Origin: Candidatus Sphingobacterium stercoripullorum
Lineage (GTDB): Bacteria > Bacteroidota > Bacteroidia > Sphingobacteriales > Sphingobacteriaceae
DNA length: 5,596 nt
NCBI GenBank assembly: GCA_019114715.1
Contig: DXEZ01000144.1
Span: 1 to 5,596, forward strand
Direction of reading: 5' to 3'
Position numbers and translations under genes: made by a program. Below the pieces are notes generated by a model. The model ran no database searches. It saw only the letters and a program-made list of their open reading frames with translations, and was not told the DNA's origin. Positions 1-5,596 of the stretch are shown here, piece by piece; the stretch's first letter is position 1; each line of letters begins with the position of its first letter.

Positions 1-974
1 CTTGAGATCATCAAGTATCTACCGTACTGGAAGTAAAGAACATCCGAAAACGTGTTGTAGCTTGGAAGTGCATTTTCCCTAAAAAACTGATCGGTTGGTT
101 CATTAGGAAGCTCATCGCCTAATTGCAAGCTCACCCTATTGAAATATTTTTGGTAATCTTTAATGTGCTGTTCCTGGATTTTTGAAAAAGGCTTATTGGG
201 CGTGAAAGCAGCTTGCTTTTTCCAATTACCCCGGTTAAGGTACCCCTCATTTTTAGGAGAGAAATTAGTTCCTGCAGTTATAAATAGCGTAACCTCGTCG
301 GCATCCTCTACTAAGATATGATCTCCCTGCTTGATCATTTTCCCATTCTTTGGTTTTATGGAAACCCTTGCGGCGTAAGAAAGCAATTCAAACTCCCCTT
401 CCATTAAAATCCCCTTATCGTCATACACCAGTTTTTCACTATCATTATGCGCACCTTGAAGGGAAAGCTTAAAGCTGATCTCCCCCGGTTTATCAGCCGT
501 TAGGTTTACAGCAATAGCATTTTCTGGAAACGAAGATAAATAAGTCCTCTGGTAACTCACGCCTCCTTGCTTGTATTGCACGCGGACAACAGCCTCCTCG
601 AGATCAAGCTCCCGGCGGTAATTTTCAACCTCACCATTGTTAGAAAGGAACTCTAAAAACAAATCTCCAAAATTCTGGTATGCACCCCGTTCGGTCGTGC
701 TCCCTGTCCATAGCGTCTTCTCATTAAATTGTATTCTTTCCTTTTCAACCCCTCCAAAAATCATTGCACCTAATCGGCCATTACCGATTGGTAATGCTGA
801 AGTCATCCAGTCCTCTGCGGGACTGTTATACCATAGGGCGAGTTTATTCTTTGGACCTTCATAGTCGCTAACAGCCTCCTTGAACAAGGGAGCTCCCCCT
901 GAAACTTCAGTAACGGCGTGTACACTAAGGCCTATTAAAAGAAATAAACCTATAAAATTAATTTTCTTAATCAT
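1..974 (-). CDS. GH95-family alpha-L-fucosidase, N-terminal part (runs off left edge)
   Basis: This is the first 324 codons of a secreted glycoside hydrolase; the rest lies left of the window. By family knowledge, GH95 enzymes are inverting alpha-fucosidases (a few are alpha-galactosidases) that remove terminal L-fucose from glycans. Residues 1-20 form a Sec signal peptide: KK near the start, a hydrophobic core FIGLFLLIGL, and a likely signal peptidase I site after VHA. There is no lipobox cysteine, so a periplasmic or exported enzyme is inferred. Mature residues from about 46 match the family's N-terminal beta-sandwich: LWYNSPAEDWMTSALPIGNG (47-66), RLGAMIFGGV, then IQFNEKTLWTG (81-91), FITAGTNF (231-238), HIKDYQKYFNRVSL (270-283) and the helical-linker motif LYFQYGRYL (313-321). 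The catalytic Glu and Asp of GH95 sit in the (alpha/alpha)6 domain outside the window, so activity and intactness cannot be judged. The ATG at 974 is chosen because the only nearby upstream ATG is followed at once by a stop. The CBM9-like gene lies 145 bp upstream on the same strand. Confidence 0.9.
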   Translation of the reverse strand, partial: MIKKINFIGLFLLIGLSVHAVTEVSGGAPLFKEAVSDYEGPKNKLALWYNSPAEDWMTSALPIGNGRLGAMIFGGVEKERIQFNEKTLWTGSTTERGAYQNFGDLFLEFLSNNGEVENYRRELDLEEAVVRVQYKQGGVSYQRTYLSSFPENAIAVNLTADKPGEISFKLSLQGAHNDSEKLVYDDKGILMEGEFELLSYAARVSIKPKNGKMIKQGDHILVEDADEVTLFITAGTNFSPKNEGYLNRGNWKKQAAFTPNKPFSKIQEQHIKDYQKYFNRVSLQLGDELPNEPTDQFFRENALPSYNTFSDVLYFQYGRYLMIS

Positions 975-975
975 T

Positions 976-1044
976 ATATATTTACATTAACTTCAACTGT
1001 AACTGGAATATATTTACACTTGCTACGTGTACCCTTGAAAGGGT
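976..1044 (-). promoter_or_regulatory. Repeat cluster upstream of the fucosidase gene, possible operator region
   Basis: Immediately before the fucosidase start, the 11-mer ATATATTTACA (plus strand) occurs exactly twice, at 976-986 and 1008-1018. The starts are 32 bp apart, close to three helical turns. Between them are three tandem hexamers, TAACTT, CAACTG and TAACTG (988-1005). Just beyond is a perfect inverted repeat, ACCCTT-GA-AAGGGT (1031-1044). Paired repeats this close to a start codon could be regulator sites or untranslated-leader elements. I see no clean Bacteroidota promoter of the TTTG / TAnnTTTG kind here, so the regulatory role is inference only. The DNA is AT-rich, which makes a chance 11-mer repeat more likely than usual. 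Confidence 0.3.
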
Positions 1045-1119
1045 TATATCCAAAAGTTTTTCATTTTCAAGTAGAAAGATTCAACTGACCCACTTATCAC
1101 TTTATCTTCTGATGGTTTC

Positions 1120-1767
1120 CTACTTTTCTAGCACTAGGCAGCCAAAAAATTCAGGGGTATGAAAATTAGGCTTCTCCGTTTTTATCGGCCTCCAGGAAAG
1201 GAAGTGTGGTGTTGGCAATTTATCTCCACATTTATAAAAGTTTGCACGCAAGGACTCTTGCTCTAAAATGCGTTCATCTTCATGCCTAAAGAAAGCTGTA
1301 AAAGGAATGATAACCGACAGTTCCCATTGGTTCTCTCCCTCTTTAAGCTTGAAAGGTTCATTGCCCAATGAGCTCCACCTTTTAATTTGTTTCAATACCG
1401 CTTCGGGCGCAGGAATTCTATCTCCCTTTGCTCCTCCGTAAAGGAGCAGCCTACCAGTGCAATTAAACTCGAAGTTGTAATAAAAGTCTTGCTCGAATGG
1501 AGCTATAAAGAACTCCACGCAGGCGTCCTCCCAAATTCTACCGTTGTCTGAATCTTCCACCGCACGCAACTCCCTTTCCTTTACGCTATAGTGCAACAAA
1601 AAAGCTTCATCCGTATAAGCCATTTTAAAAGTAACATCGGGCTTAAAGGGATACTGGTCTACCCAGTTCACCCGATCAATATATTGAACTTCCACACCCT
1701 CACTTTCTAGCAAGGCCTTTACATCTTCTGCCCGGCTAGGCGTATAATTTAGTTTTTTAAGTTGCAT
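1120..1767 (-). CDS. Carbohydrate-binding family 9-like (CBM9-like) domain protein
   Basis: A 215-residue protein made almost entirely of one CBM9-like beta-sandwich, the fold used by CBM9 modules to hold sugar chain ends. Recognisable blocks are VNWVDQYPF (33-41) with the following strands, WEDACVEFFIAP (79-90), YYNFEFNCTGRLLL (96-109), NFYKCGDKLPTPHFLSWRPI (176-195) and NFHTPEFFGCLVLE (201-214). This pattern is typical of short stand-alone CBM9-like proteins of Bacteroidota, whose ligands are mostly unknown. There is no signal peptide, lipobox or membrane segment, so the product is predicted to be cytoplasmic unless the start is wrong. No catalytic domain is attached. The ATG at 1767 is preferred; an in-frame TTG two codons upstream (1771-1773) is possible but would only add two residues. 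The gene precedes the GH95 fucosidase by 145 bp on the same strand, which suggests a role in handling a fucosylated glycan. That link comes from context, not from binding residues I can identify. Confidence 0.82.
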   Translation of the reverse strand: MQLKKLNYTPSRAEDVKALLESEGVEVQYIDRVNWVDQYPFKPDVTFKMAYTDEAFLLHYSVKERELRAVEDSDNGRIWEDACVEFFIAPFEQDFYYNFEFNCTGRLLLYGGAKGDRIPAPEAVLKQIKRWSSLGNEPFKLKEGENQWELSVIIPFTAFFRHEDERILEQESLRANFYKCGDKLPTPHFLSWRPIKTEKPNFHTPEFFGCLVLEK

Positions 1768-2193
1768 AGACAATCAGTTACTACATGGATTTATAAACCT
1801 CAACTTTAAGCTCAAAGGCACCAGCACAAACTAAACAAGTAGCTTGCCCTCAGTAATTAAAGCAGACGTTTCCTTAATTTAATATTTCATTATGCTTAGT
1901 ATTGTAAAAATAACAACATTGTTAGATATTCATAGCTCAAGCAGACCTAATTTCCGATTATACCCCAGCAATGTATCAATCAATCGAATGCGTAGAGATT
2001 TATTGATGTATAGAACTCCCTTTTATTGAAAACCAAGAGTTTTTCTAATTGGAGAACCAAAACCACAATATTCCTCACCTCTACCCTTAGGAAACATTCT
2101 TATTGCTTAAATCTCTTCAATATATCCTGACAATTACTTAATTTACAGCTATGGTATTTGTTAGGTGATATTTCAAGTAAATAAGGAATCAAC
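1768..2193. other. Divergent intergenic region, about 425 bp, no supported gene
   Basis: AT-rich DNA between the leftward CBM9-like gene and the rightward helicase gene, so it should carry promoters for both. I find no exact Bacteroidota promoter (TTTG about 20 bp before TAnnTTTG) on either strand. It holds a perfect inverted repeat TAACAA-CA-TTGTTA (1911-1924), a pair of near-identical 9-mers GAAAACCAA and GAGAACCAA (2028-2036 and 2052-2060), and a 45-codon plus-strand ORF (1892-2029) that I do not trust as a gene. No tRNA-like cloverleaf, riboswitch or strong terminator hairpin is apparent. Its length leaves room for a small RNA, but nothing in the sequence shows one. Confidence 0.6.
2183..2187 (+). 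promoter_or_regulatory. Shine-Dalgarno-like AAGGA before the helicase start
   Basis: AAGGA ends 6 bases before the ATG at 2194, a proper distance for a ribosome binding site. It helps fix this start, as does the in-frame TAA at 2182-2184 that rules out any longer reading. The other starts in this window lack such a motif, as is usual in Bacteroidota, so this may be real or fortuitous. Confidence 0.4.
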
Positions 2194-4011
2194 ATGGAAG
2201 TACTGTGGATTAGAAATTTTAAAAAATCCAAACTTGTAAAAAATGGAAAATTCAATTCTTCTTTAGCCAAGGAGCTATTCAACGGTCCCAATCAACCGTC
2301 CAACTTCCCATTTAAACGAGGATTCAGTGACTTTTATATCAAATACAAGCCCGATAAAGCCGAAGAGCACATCAAGGAATTAATTAAGTACCTACGCTTT
2401 ATAGGGATACGGGTGGAAAAGCAAAACATTGAAAGCGCCATTCGTAGGAAGGAGGTCACTTACGAGCAACTCTTAGATAAGGCCTTCTATATCTTCAAGC
2501 ACTTATCTCTTTACGATCACACCCACGATTTAGAGAATCCTTTCAAGGACTTTATGGGTGATTTGGAGCCTTTTATTGTCATCGAGCAAGGCTACCCCTT
2601 AGAAACTGCCCAACTCAAGCTTTTTGAACAAGATGACCTCAGCGAGTTTTATAGCCAACATTTCCAGATTCCTGAGCAAGTAGAAAAAGACCCTACTTTT
2701 CAGTTTCTTTTTGACACGGTTGAAAATAAAAACAAAAGCCTATTCATTACAGGGAAGGCGGGAACGGGTAAGTCTACATTCATTCACTACTTTACAAAAA
2801 ACACGAAAAAGAATGTGATTCTCCTGGCCTCCACTGGGATAGCGGCAATCAATATAGGCGGGCAAACGATACATTCTTTTTTTGGCTTCCCTTTAAAACC
2901 ACTTTTACCCGAGGACGAAGAGATTGTCAAGTTTGGGAAAACCCACTCGAAAAGGAAAATCATACAAAAAACGAATGTCATTATCATCGATGAGGTATCC
3001 ATGTTAAGGGCAGATATCTTAGAGGGGATAGATTATTCCCTAAGGATAAACGGCGGAAACCCACACCTACCTTTTGGTGGTATACAAATTATATTAGTAG
3101 GAGATATTTTCCAGCTCCCTCCTATATACAACACCAGAAATCAGGTGGAAAAAGAGCTCTTTAAAAATTTTTACAACAGTCAGTTTTTCTTTGATAGCCC
3201 AGCTTTCAATAGCCTCTCACCGATCATGATAGAGCTCAATAAAATTCACAGGCAAAGTGACCCTGTGTTTATACAACTACTAAACAAAGTGAGAGACTGC
3301 ACAGCCACCCAGCGAGAAATAGACTCTTTAAACACGCGGTATAAGGACGCTAATGCGAGTCTAGAGGAGGAAGATCAAGATTTCTTCATAACGCTAAGCA
3401 CCACAAATAAAATTGCACAAACAAAAAACCATAAGGAGCTGAATACACTGCAGTATAAAAGCCACTTTTTCAAAGCAAAGATAGAAGGAGAGTTTCCGAA
3501 TGAACTGTTCCCTACAGACCTGCACCTAGAGCTTAAAAGAAATGCCCAGGTTATGGTCTTAAGGAATGATGTGGAAAAGCACAATCGCCGCTGGGTGAAC
3601 GGCACGATAGCGAAAATTGAATTCATAAATAATGAGTCCATAGAAATCCGGTTAAATGACGGCAAAACTTATAAAGTAGAAAAAGAGATCTGGGAAAACC
3701 GCGTATTTAAATGGGATAAGGAGAAGTCTAAAATAGTCTCTAAAATCATAGGTACTTTTAAGCAATTCCCCCTGAAGTTAGCCTGGGCCATAACCATACA
3801 TAAAAGCCAGGGGCTGACGTTCAACAATACCATCATAGATCTAGGGTATTCAACATTTACCAGCGGGCAACTTTATACTGCTCTTAGCAGATGTAGAACT
3901 ATTGAGGGAATGATTTTTAAAAGGCCCATATTTATGAGTGATATGATTATCAACAACCACATCATGAACTTTTATAACAACCGCTTAATCCCTCAAAAAA
4001 TGGATATCTAG
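2194..4011 (+). CDS. Pif1-like superfamily 1B DNA helicase with unassigned N-terminal region
   Basis: A 605-residue ATP-dependent DNA helicase. By family knowledge, Pif1-type enzymes move 5' to 3' on single-stranded DNA and resolve G-quadruplexes, R-loops or stalled forks. All core motifs are visible in order: Walker A GKAGTGKS (187-194), motif Ia ASTGIAAINIGGQTIHSFFG (212-231), Walker B IIIDEVSML (263-271), motif III LVGDIFQLPP (301-310), motif IV ELNKIHRQ (347-354), the NGT turn in WVNGTIAKI (467-475), motif V AITIHKSQGLTF (532-543) and motif VI YTALSRCR (561-568). Gln170 in FQFLF probably serves as the Q-motif adenine contact. The helicase core begins near residue 165; the preceding stretch is charged, probably helical, and matches no domain I know. 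The protein ends soon after motif VI, so the C-terminal HRDC-like or other additions seen in some Bacteroidota relatives are absent. No catalytic residue appears missing. The gene is followed on the same strand by an acetyltransferase (78 bp gap) and an SRAP gene. RecD2-type helicases are the main alternative, but the GKAGTGKS and YTALSRCR motifs favour Pif1. Confidence 0.92.
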   Translation: MEVLWIRNFKKSKLVKNGKFNSSLAKELFNGPNQPSNFPFKRGFSDFYIKYKPDKAEEHIKELIKYLRFIGIRVEKQNIESAIRRKEVTYEQLLDKAFYIFKHLSLYDHTHDLENPFKDFMGDLEPFIVIEQGYPLETAQLKLFEQDDLSEFYSQHFQIPEQVEKDPTFQFLFDTVENKNKSLFITGKAGTGKSTFIHYFTKNTKKNVILLASTGIAAINIGGQTIHSFFGFPLKPLLPEDEEIVKFGKTHSKRKIIQKTNVIIIDEVSMLRADILEGIDYSLRINGGNPHLPFGGIQIILVGDIFQLPPIYNTRNQVEKELFKNFYNSQFFFDSPAFNSLSPIMIELNKIHRQSDPVFIQLLNKVRDCTATQREIDSLNTRYKDANASLEEEDQDFFITLSTTNKIAQTKNHKELNTLQYKSHFFKAKIEGEFPNELFPTDLHLELKRNAQVMVLRNDVEKHNRRWVNGTIAKIEFINNESIEIRLNDGKTYKVEKEIWENRVFKWDKEKSKIVSKIIGTFKQFPLKLAWAITIHKSQGLTFNNTIIDLGYSTFTSGQLYTALSRCRTIEGMIFKRPIFMSDMIINNHIMNFYNNRLIPQKMDI

Positions 4012-4089
4012 AGCTCTAAAATTTGTGCAGTCACCAAGCTCTTAAAAGCTTCATTAAGCATTTAAAAACTTTAATCTTCAACTTTTATT
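4012..4089 (+). other. Gap between helicase and acetyltransferase genes, weak hairpins only
   Basis: This 78-bp spacer contains AAGCT-CTTAAA-AGCTT (4036-4051), overlapping a second possible stem GCTT-CATT-AAGC (4048-4059). Both stems are very short and AT-rich and lack a following T-run, so neither is a convincing terminator. The helicase stop codon lies in the 10-bp palindrome TAGAGCTCTA (4009-4018). With no clear terminator or promoter here, read-through into the acetyltransferase gene is plausible. Confidence 0.3.
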
Positions 4090-4650
4090 ATGGAAGAAAA
4101 CACCGTATTTAATAGACTACTACAAGGAGAAAGCATCCCTCCAACAGATCTCGATGCCCACTTATTAATGGAAGAGTCTTATAAAACAAAGGCCCTTCTT
4201 AATCAGTTAAATCAATCGAATGACCCCCAGGAAATCAGAGTGATCTTAGGAGAAATTACCGGACAGCAAATAGATAAGACCACTAATGTCTTTACACCTC
4301 TATACATCAACTACGGGAGAAACACTAAAATTGGGAAAAGGGTATTTATCAATTTTGATTGTGTGTTTTTAGATCTAGGAGGAATTACTATAGAAAACAA
4401 TGTCCTAATAGCTCCTAAGGTTAGTTTACTGTCCGAGGGACATCCTACTAACCCGAAAGATAGAGGTAAGCTTGTAGCAAAGCCCATTCATATTAGGCGA
4501 AATGTTTGGATTGGTGCTGGTGCCACTATTTTACCTGGGGTCACCATCGGTGAGAACTCGATAGTTGCTGCGGGTGCTGTGGTGTCAAAGAATGTTCCAG
4601 CAAACACCATTGTTGGCGGCATACCTGCCAAAGAAATTGGAAAAGTATAG
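4090..4650 (+). CDS. Hexapeptide-repeat sugar O-acetyltransferase (maltose/galactoside acetyltransferase type)
   Basis: A 186-residue left-handed beta-helix acyltransferase of the LacA/Maa/NodL group, which moves acetyl from acetyl-CoA to a sugar hydroxyl in the cytoplasm, usually as a trimer. Residues 5-60 resemble the N-terminal helical Mac segment but its usual opening motif is poorly conserved. Hexapeptide turns run from about 74: INFDCVFLDLGGITI (87-101), NVLIAPKVSLL (104-114), then NVWIGAGATILPGVTIG (138-154) and NSIVAAGAVVSKNVP (156-170), closing with VGGIPAKEIG (175-184). His118 in SEGHP aligns with the catalytic histidine (His115 of E. coli LacA), and Asn88 in INFDC with its active-site asparagine. 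Length and key residues indicate an intact enzyme. The acceptor sugar cannot be read from sequence; sugar detoxification, surface polysaccharide modification and other acceptors are all possible. The start is the ATG at 4090 in an AT-rich leader without Shine-Dalgarno. It lies between the helicase and SRAP genes on the same strand, an unexpected partner for either. Confidence 0.88.
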   Translation: MEENTVFNRLLQGESIPPTDLDAHLLMEESYKTKALLNQLNQSNDPQEIRVILGEITGQQIDKTTNVFTPLYINYGRNTKIGKRVFINFDCVFLDLGGITIENNVLIAPKVSLLSEGHPTNPKDRGKLVAKPIHIRRNVWIGAGATILPGVTIGENSIVAAGAVVSKNVPANTIVGGIPAKEIGKV

Positions 4651-4714
4651 CCCAGTAATTTGTAAGATCTTGCGCTAAGATTTCAATATTTAAGAAAGTT
4701 AAAACTTATATACC

Positions 4715-5404
4715 ATGTGTTACCACGCATCGACACCGAAAAAGACAGATTTAAAGAAACAGTTCCCCAAAAAGCAGGTGTTCTATGAATCCGATAAAAT
4801 CTATCATGTCTCCGGCTTCACAAGACCGTTTTTACCTGTAACACTCAACAGCAACCAAGAGAGCATCATTACTGCACGCTGGAAGCTCATTCCCTTTTGG
4901 GTCAAAAATGAAGCAGATGCGGCTAAATATGCAAACACTTTAAATGCAGAGGGTGAATCTATATTTACGAAAGCAAGCTACAGGCCTTACATCGGCAAAC
5001 AAAGGGGGTTACTTTATGTTGATGGCTTCTTTGAGCCTCACCAGGTTAAAGGTGTTAAAGAATCGCAGAACTACTACATCTACAAGCCCAACCATAAAAT
5101 ATTCACCCTTGGCATGGTCTATTCTATCTTCGCCGACCAAGATACTGGTGAAACTTACCCTACTTTTTCAATTATCACGACTAAAGCGAACAGTTTGCTT
5201 GAGGAGATACATAACGTTAAAAAGCGTATGCCTCTTATTATTCCAGAAAACAAACGAGAGGATTGGCTGTCAGCAAATACAGAATCTCAAATTAAAGAGC
5301 TTATCAATCCTTATCAGGGGACTTTAGATGCTCACCAGGTTTACCGGGTGACGGGTGCACGAAGCGAAAACACCAATAGGCCCGACATTATTAAGCCCAT
5401 ATAA
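4715..5404 (+). CDS. SRAP-domain protein (YedK/HMCES type), abasic-site DNA-protein crosslinker
   Basis: A 229-residue SRAP (SOS response-associated peptidase) protein. The family is known to bind abasic sites in single-stranded DNA at forks and form a covalent thiazolidine crosslink through Cys2 after removal of Met1, shielding the site from cleavage and error-prone bypass. The active-site set is present: Cys2 in MCYH, Asn77 and Glu81 in NAEGE (equivalent to NARAE), Glu107 in VDGFFEPH (matching Glu105 of E. coli YedK) and His166 in EEIHNVKKRMPLII (matching His160). The WKLIPFW block (56-62) and Arg90 in the ASYRPY block (88-93) are also typical. MCYH in place of MCGR is a form I associate with Bacteroidota. 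Because Cys2 must follow the initiator Met, the ATG at 4715 is well fixed. Length is normal for the family. It is third in a co-directional run after the helicase and acetyltransferase, 64 bp behind the latter. No LexA-like box is recognised, so SOS control is not shown. Confidence 0.94.
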   Translation: MCYHASTPKKTDLKKQFPKKQVFYESDKIYHVSGFTRPFLPVTLNSNQESIITARWKLIPFWVKNEADAAKYANTLNAEGESIFTKASYRPYIGKQRGLLYVDGFFEPHQVKGVKESQNYYIYKPNHKIFTLGMVYSIFADQDTGETYPTFSIITTKANSLLEEIHNVKKRMPLIIPENKREDWLSANTESQIKELINPYQGTLDAHQVYRVTGARSENTNRPDIIKPI

Positions 5405-5471
5405 TTTAAAGCTTAGTTGGTTAAAATTTAAACGTCACTTTTTGATAGTGTTCTAAAACAAGCTTAAAACG

Positions 5472-5487
5472 TAGGATTAACATCCTA
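5472..5487. repeat. Small inverted repeat after the SRAP gene
   Basis: TAGGAT-TAAC-ATCCTA forms a perfect 6-bp stem with a 4-base loop, 67 bp past the SRAP stop. On the plus strand it is followed by GATTTAATT, and on the minus strand by CGTTTT. Both make weak terminators at best. It may help end SRAP transcription, or be incidental. Confidence 0.3.
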
Positions 5488-5500
5488 GATTTAATTCCAC

Positions 5501-5530
5501 AAAAAAACGGAGTAAATTAACTTACCCCGT
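5501..5530 (-). terminator. Rho-independent terminator for a minus-strand gene entering from the right
   Basis: Read on the minus strand, ACGGGGTAA-GTTAAT-TTACTCCGT folds into a 9-bp stem with a 6-base loop. One G-U pair completes the stem, and a run of T follows directly (the A-run at 5501-5507 on the plus strand). On the plus strand the same hairpin has an A/C mismatch and is followed by CTTAAATT, so it is weaker there. It may still stop transcripts from the convergent SRAP gene. The orientation implies a leftward gene ending just to the right. Confidence 0.75.
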
Positions 5531-5569
5531 CTTAAATTACATTCAAGTAATAATTATAGAAATGATTAA

Positions 5570-5596
5570 CTATTCTGCGATTCTAACATTAACCGC
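5570..5596 (-). CDS. Possible C-terminal end of a minus-strand gene (runs off right edge)
   Basis: Reading leftward from the edge, one frame gives AVNVRIAE followed by TAG, 39 bp before the terminator hairpin. The terminator's orientation predicts a gene end about here, and this frame looks protein-like. The second frame (RLMLESQNS then TAA at 5566-5568) cannot be excluded, and the third stops almost at the edge. Eight residues are far too few to name a product. Confidence 0.35.
   Translation of the reverse strand, partial: AVNVRIAE

Noticed and set aside
637..864. 75-codon plus-strand ORF
   Set aside because: It lies wholly inside the GH95 gene on the opposite strand, whose protein motifs are unmistakable. 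Its own translation has no recognisable features.
1826..1840. Minus-strand TTAGTTTG resembling the Bacteroidota -7 element upstream of the CBM9-like gene
   Set aside because: It differs from TAnnTTTG and I could not find a matching -33 element at the right spacing.
2100..2291. 63-codon minus-strand ORF overlapping the helicase start
   Set aside because: It overlaps the first codons of the helicase antisense and extends into the intergenic DNA without recognisable motifs. Its resemblance to the helicase N-terminus is explained by the local palindrome.
2787..3002. 71-codon minus-strand ORF
   Set aside because: Antisense shadow of the conserved helicase motifs Walker A to Walker B.
3375..3665. 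96-codon minus-strand ORF
   Set aside because: Antisense shadow of the helicase region before motif V. The hydrophobic look comes from the complement of charged, AT-rich codons.
4663..4681. Direct repeat TAAGAT ... TAAGAT before the SRAP start
   Set aside because: Six-base repeats in AT-rich DNA are expected by chance, and no promoter or known operator matches them.
4944..5327. 127-codon plus-strand ORF in another frame
   Set aside because: It overlaps the SRAP gene, which carries all its catalytic residues. The alternative translation is low-complexity and Ser/Thr/Leu/Lys-rich.
2194..5404. Anti-phage defence island suggested by a helicase
   Set aside because: No nuclease, restriction, methylase, toxin, reverse transcriptase or mobile-element gene is present. 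The flanking genes are housekeeping or metabolic types.

Overview
The window looks like ordinary chromosome from a member of the Bacteroidota, perhaps a marine or gliding Cytophagales-type organism. That placement is an inference. It rests on the AT-rich intergenic DNA, start codons that mostly lack a Shine-Dalgarno sequence, a secreted GH95 fucosidase beside a stand-alone CBM9-like protein, and an SRAP protein beginning MCYH. There is no rRNA, tRNA, CRISPR array, transposase, integrase or prophage gene.

Left part (1-1767, minus strand): a glycan-related pair. A CBM9-like protein of 215 residues (1120-1767) lies 145 bp upstream of the start of a secreted GH95-type alpha-L-fucosidase (1-974). 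The fucosidase runs off the left edge, so only its signal peptide and N-terminal beta-sandwich domain are present. The gap between the two genes holds a small cluster of repeats that may be regulatory. The pair could belong to a locus for degrading fucose-containing polysaccharide, but no SusC/SusD genes or regulator are visible.

Centre (1768-2193): about 425 bp of AT-rich DNA between two divergent genes. It contains short inverted repeats and one doubtful 45-codon ORF, and nothing else I can support.

Right part (2194-5404, plus strand): three co-directional genes with gaps of 78 and 64 bp. They are a Pif1-like SF1B DNA helicase with an unassigned N-terminal region of about 165 residues, a hexapeptide-repeat O-acetyltransferase of the maltose/galactoside acetyltransferase type, and an SRAP (YedK/HMCES-type) protein that protects abasic sites. 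The helicase and the SRAP protein both plausibly act on single-stranded DNA at damaged or stalled forks. The acetyltransferase has no obvious link to that role, so a shared transcript is possible but a joint function is not shown.

Right edge (5405-5596): a good intrinsic terminator reads on the minus strand (5501-5530). It implies a minus-strand gene entering from the right, converging with the SRAP gene, and its last codons may be at 5570-5596.

I do not see a convincing undescribed system. The best leads are the helicase's N-terminal extension, the repeat cluster upstream of the fucosidase, and the helicase/SRAP neighbourhood.
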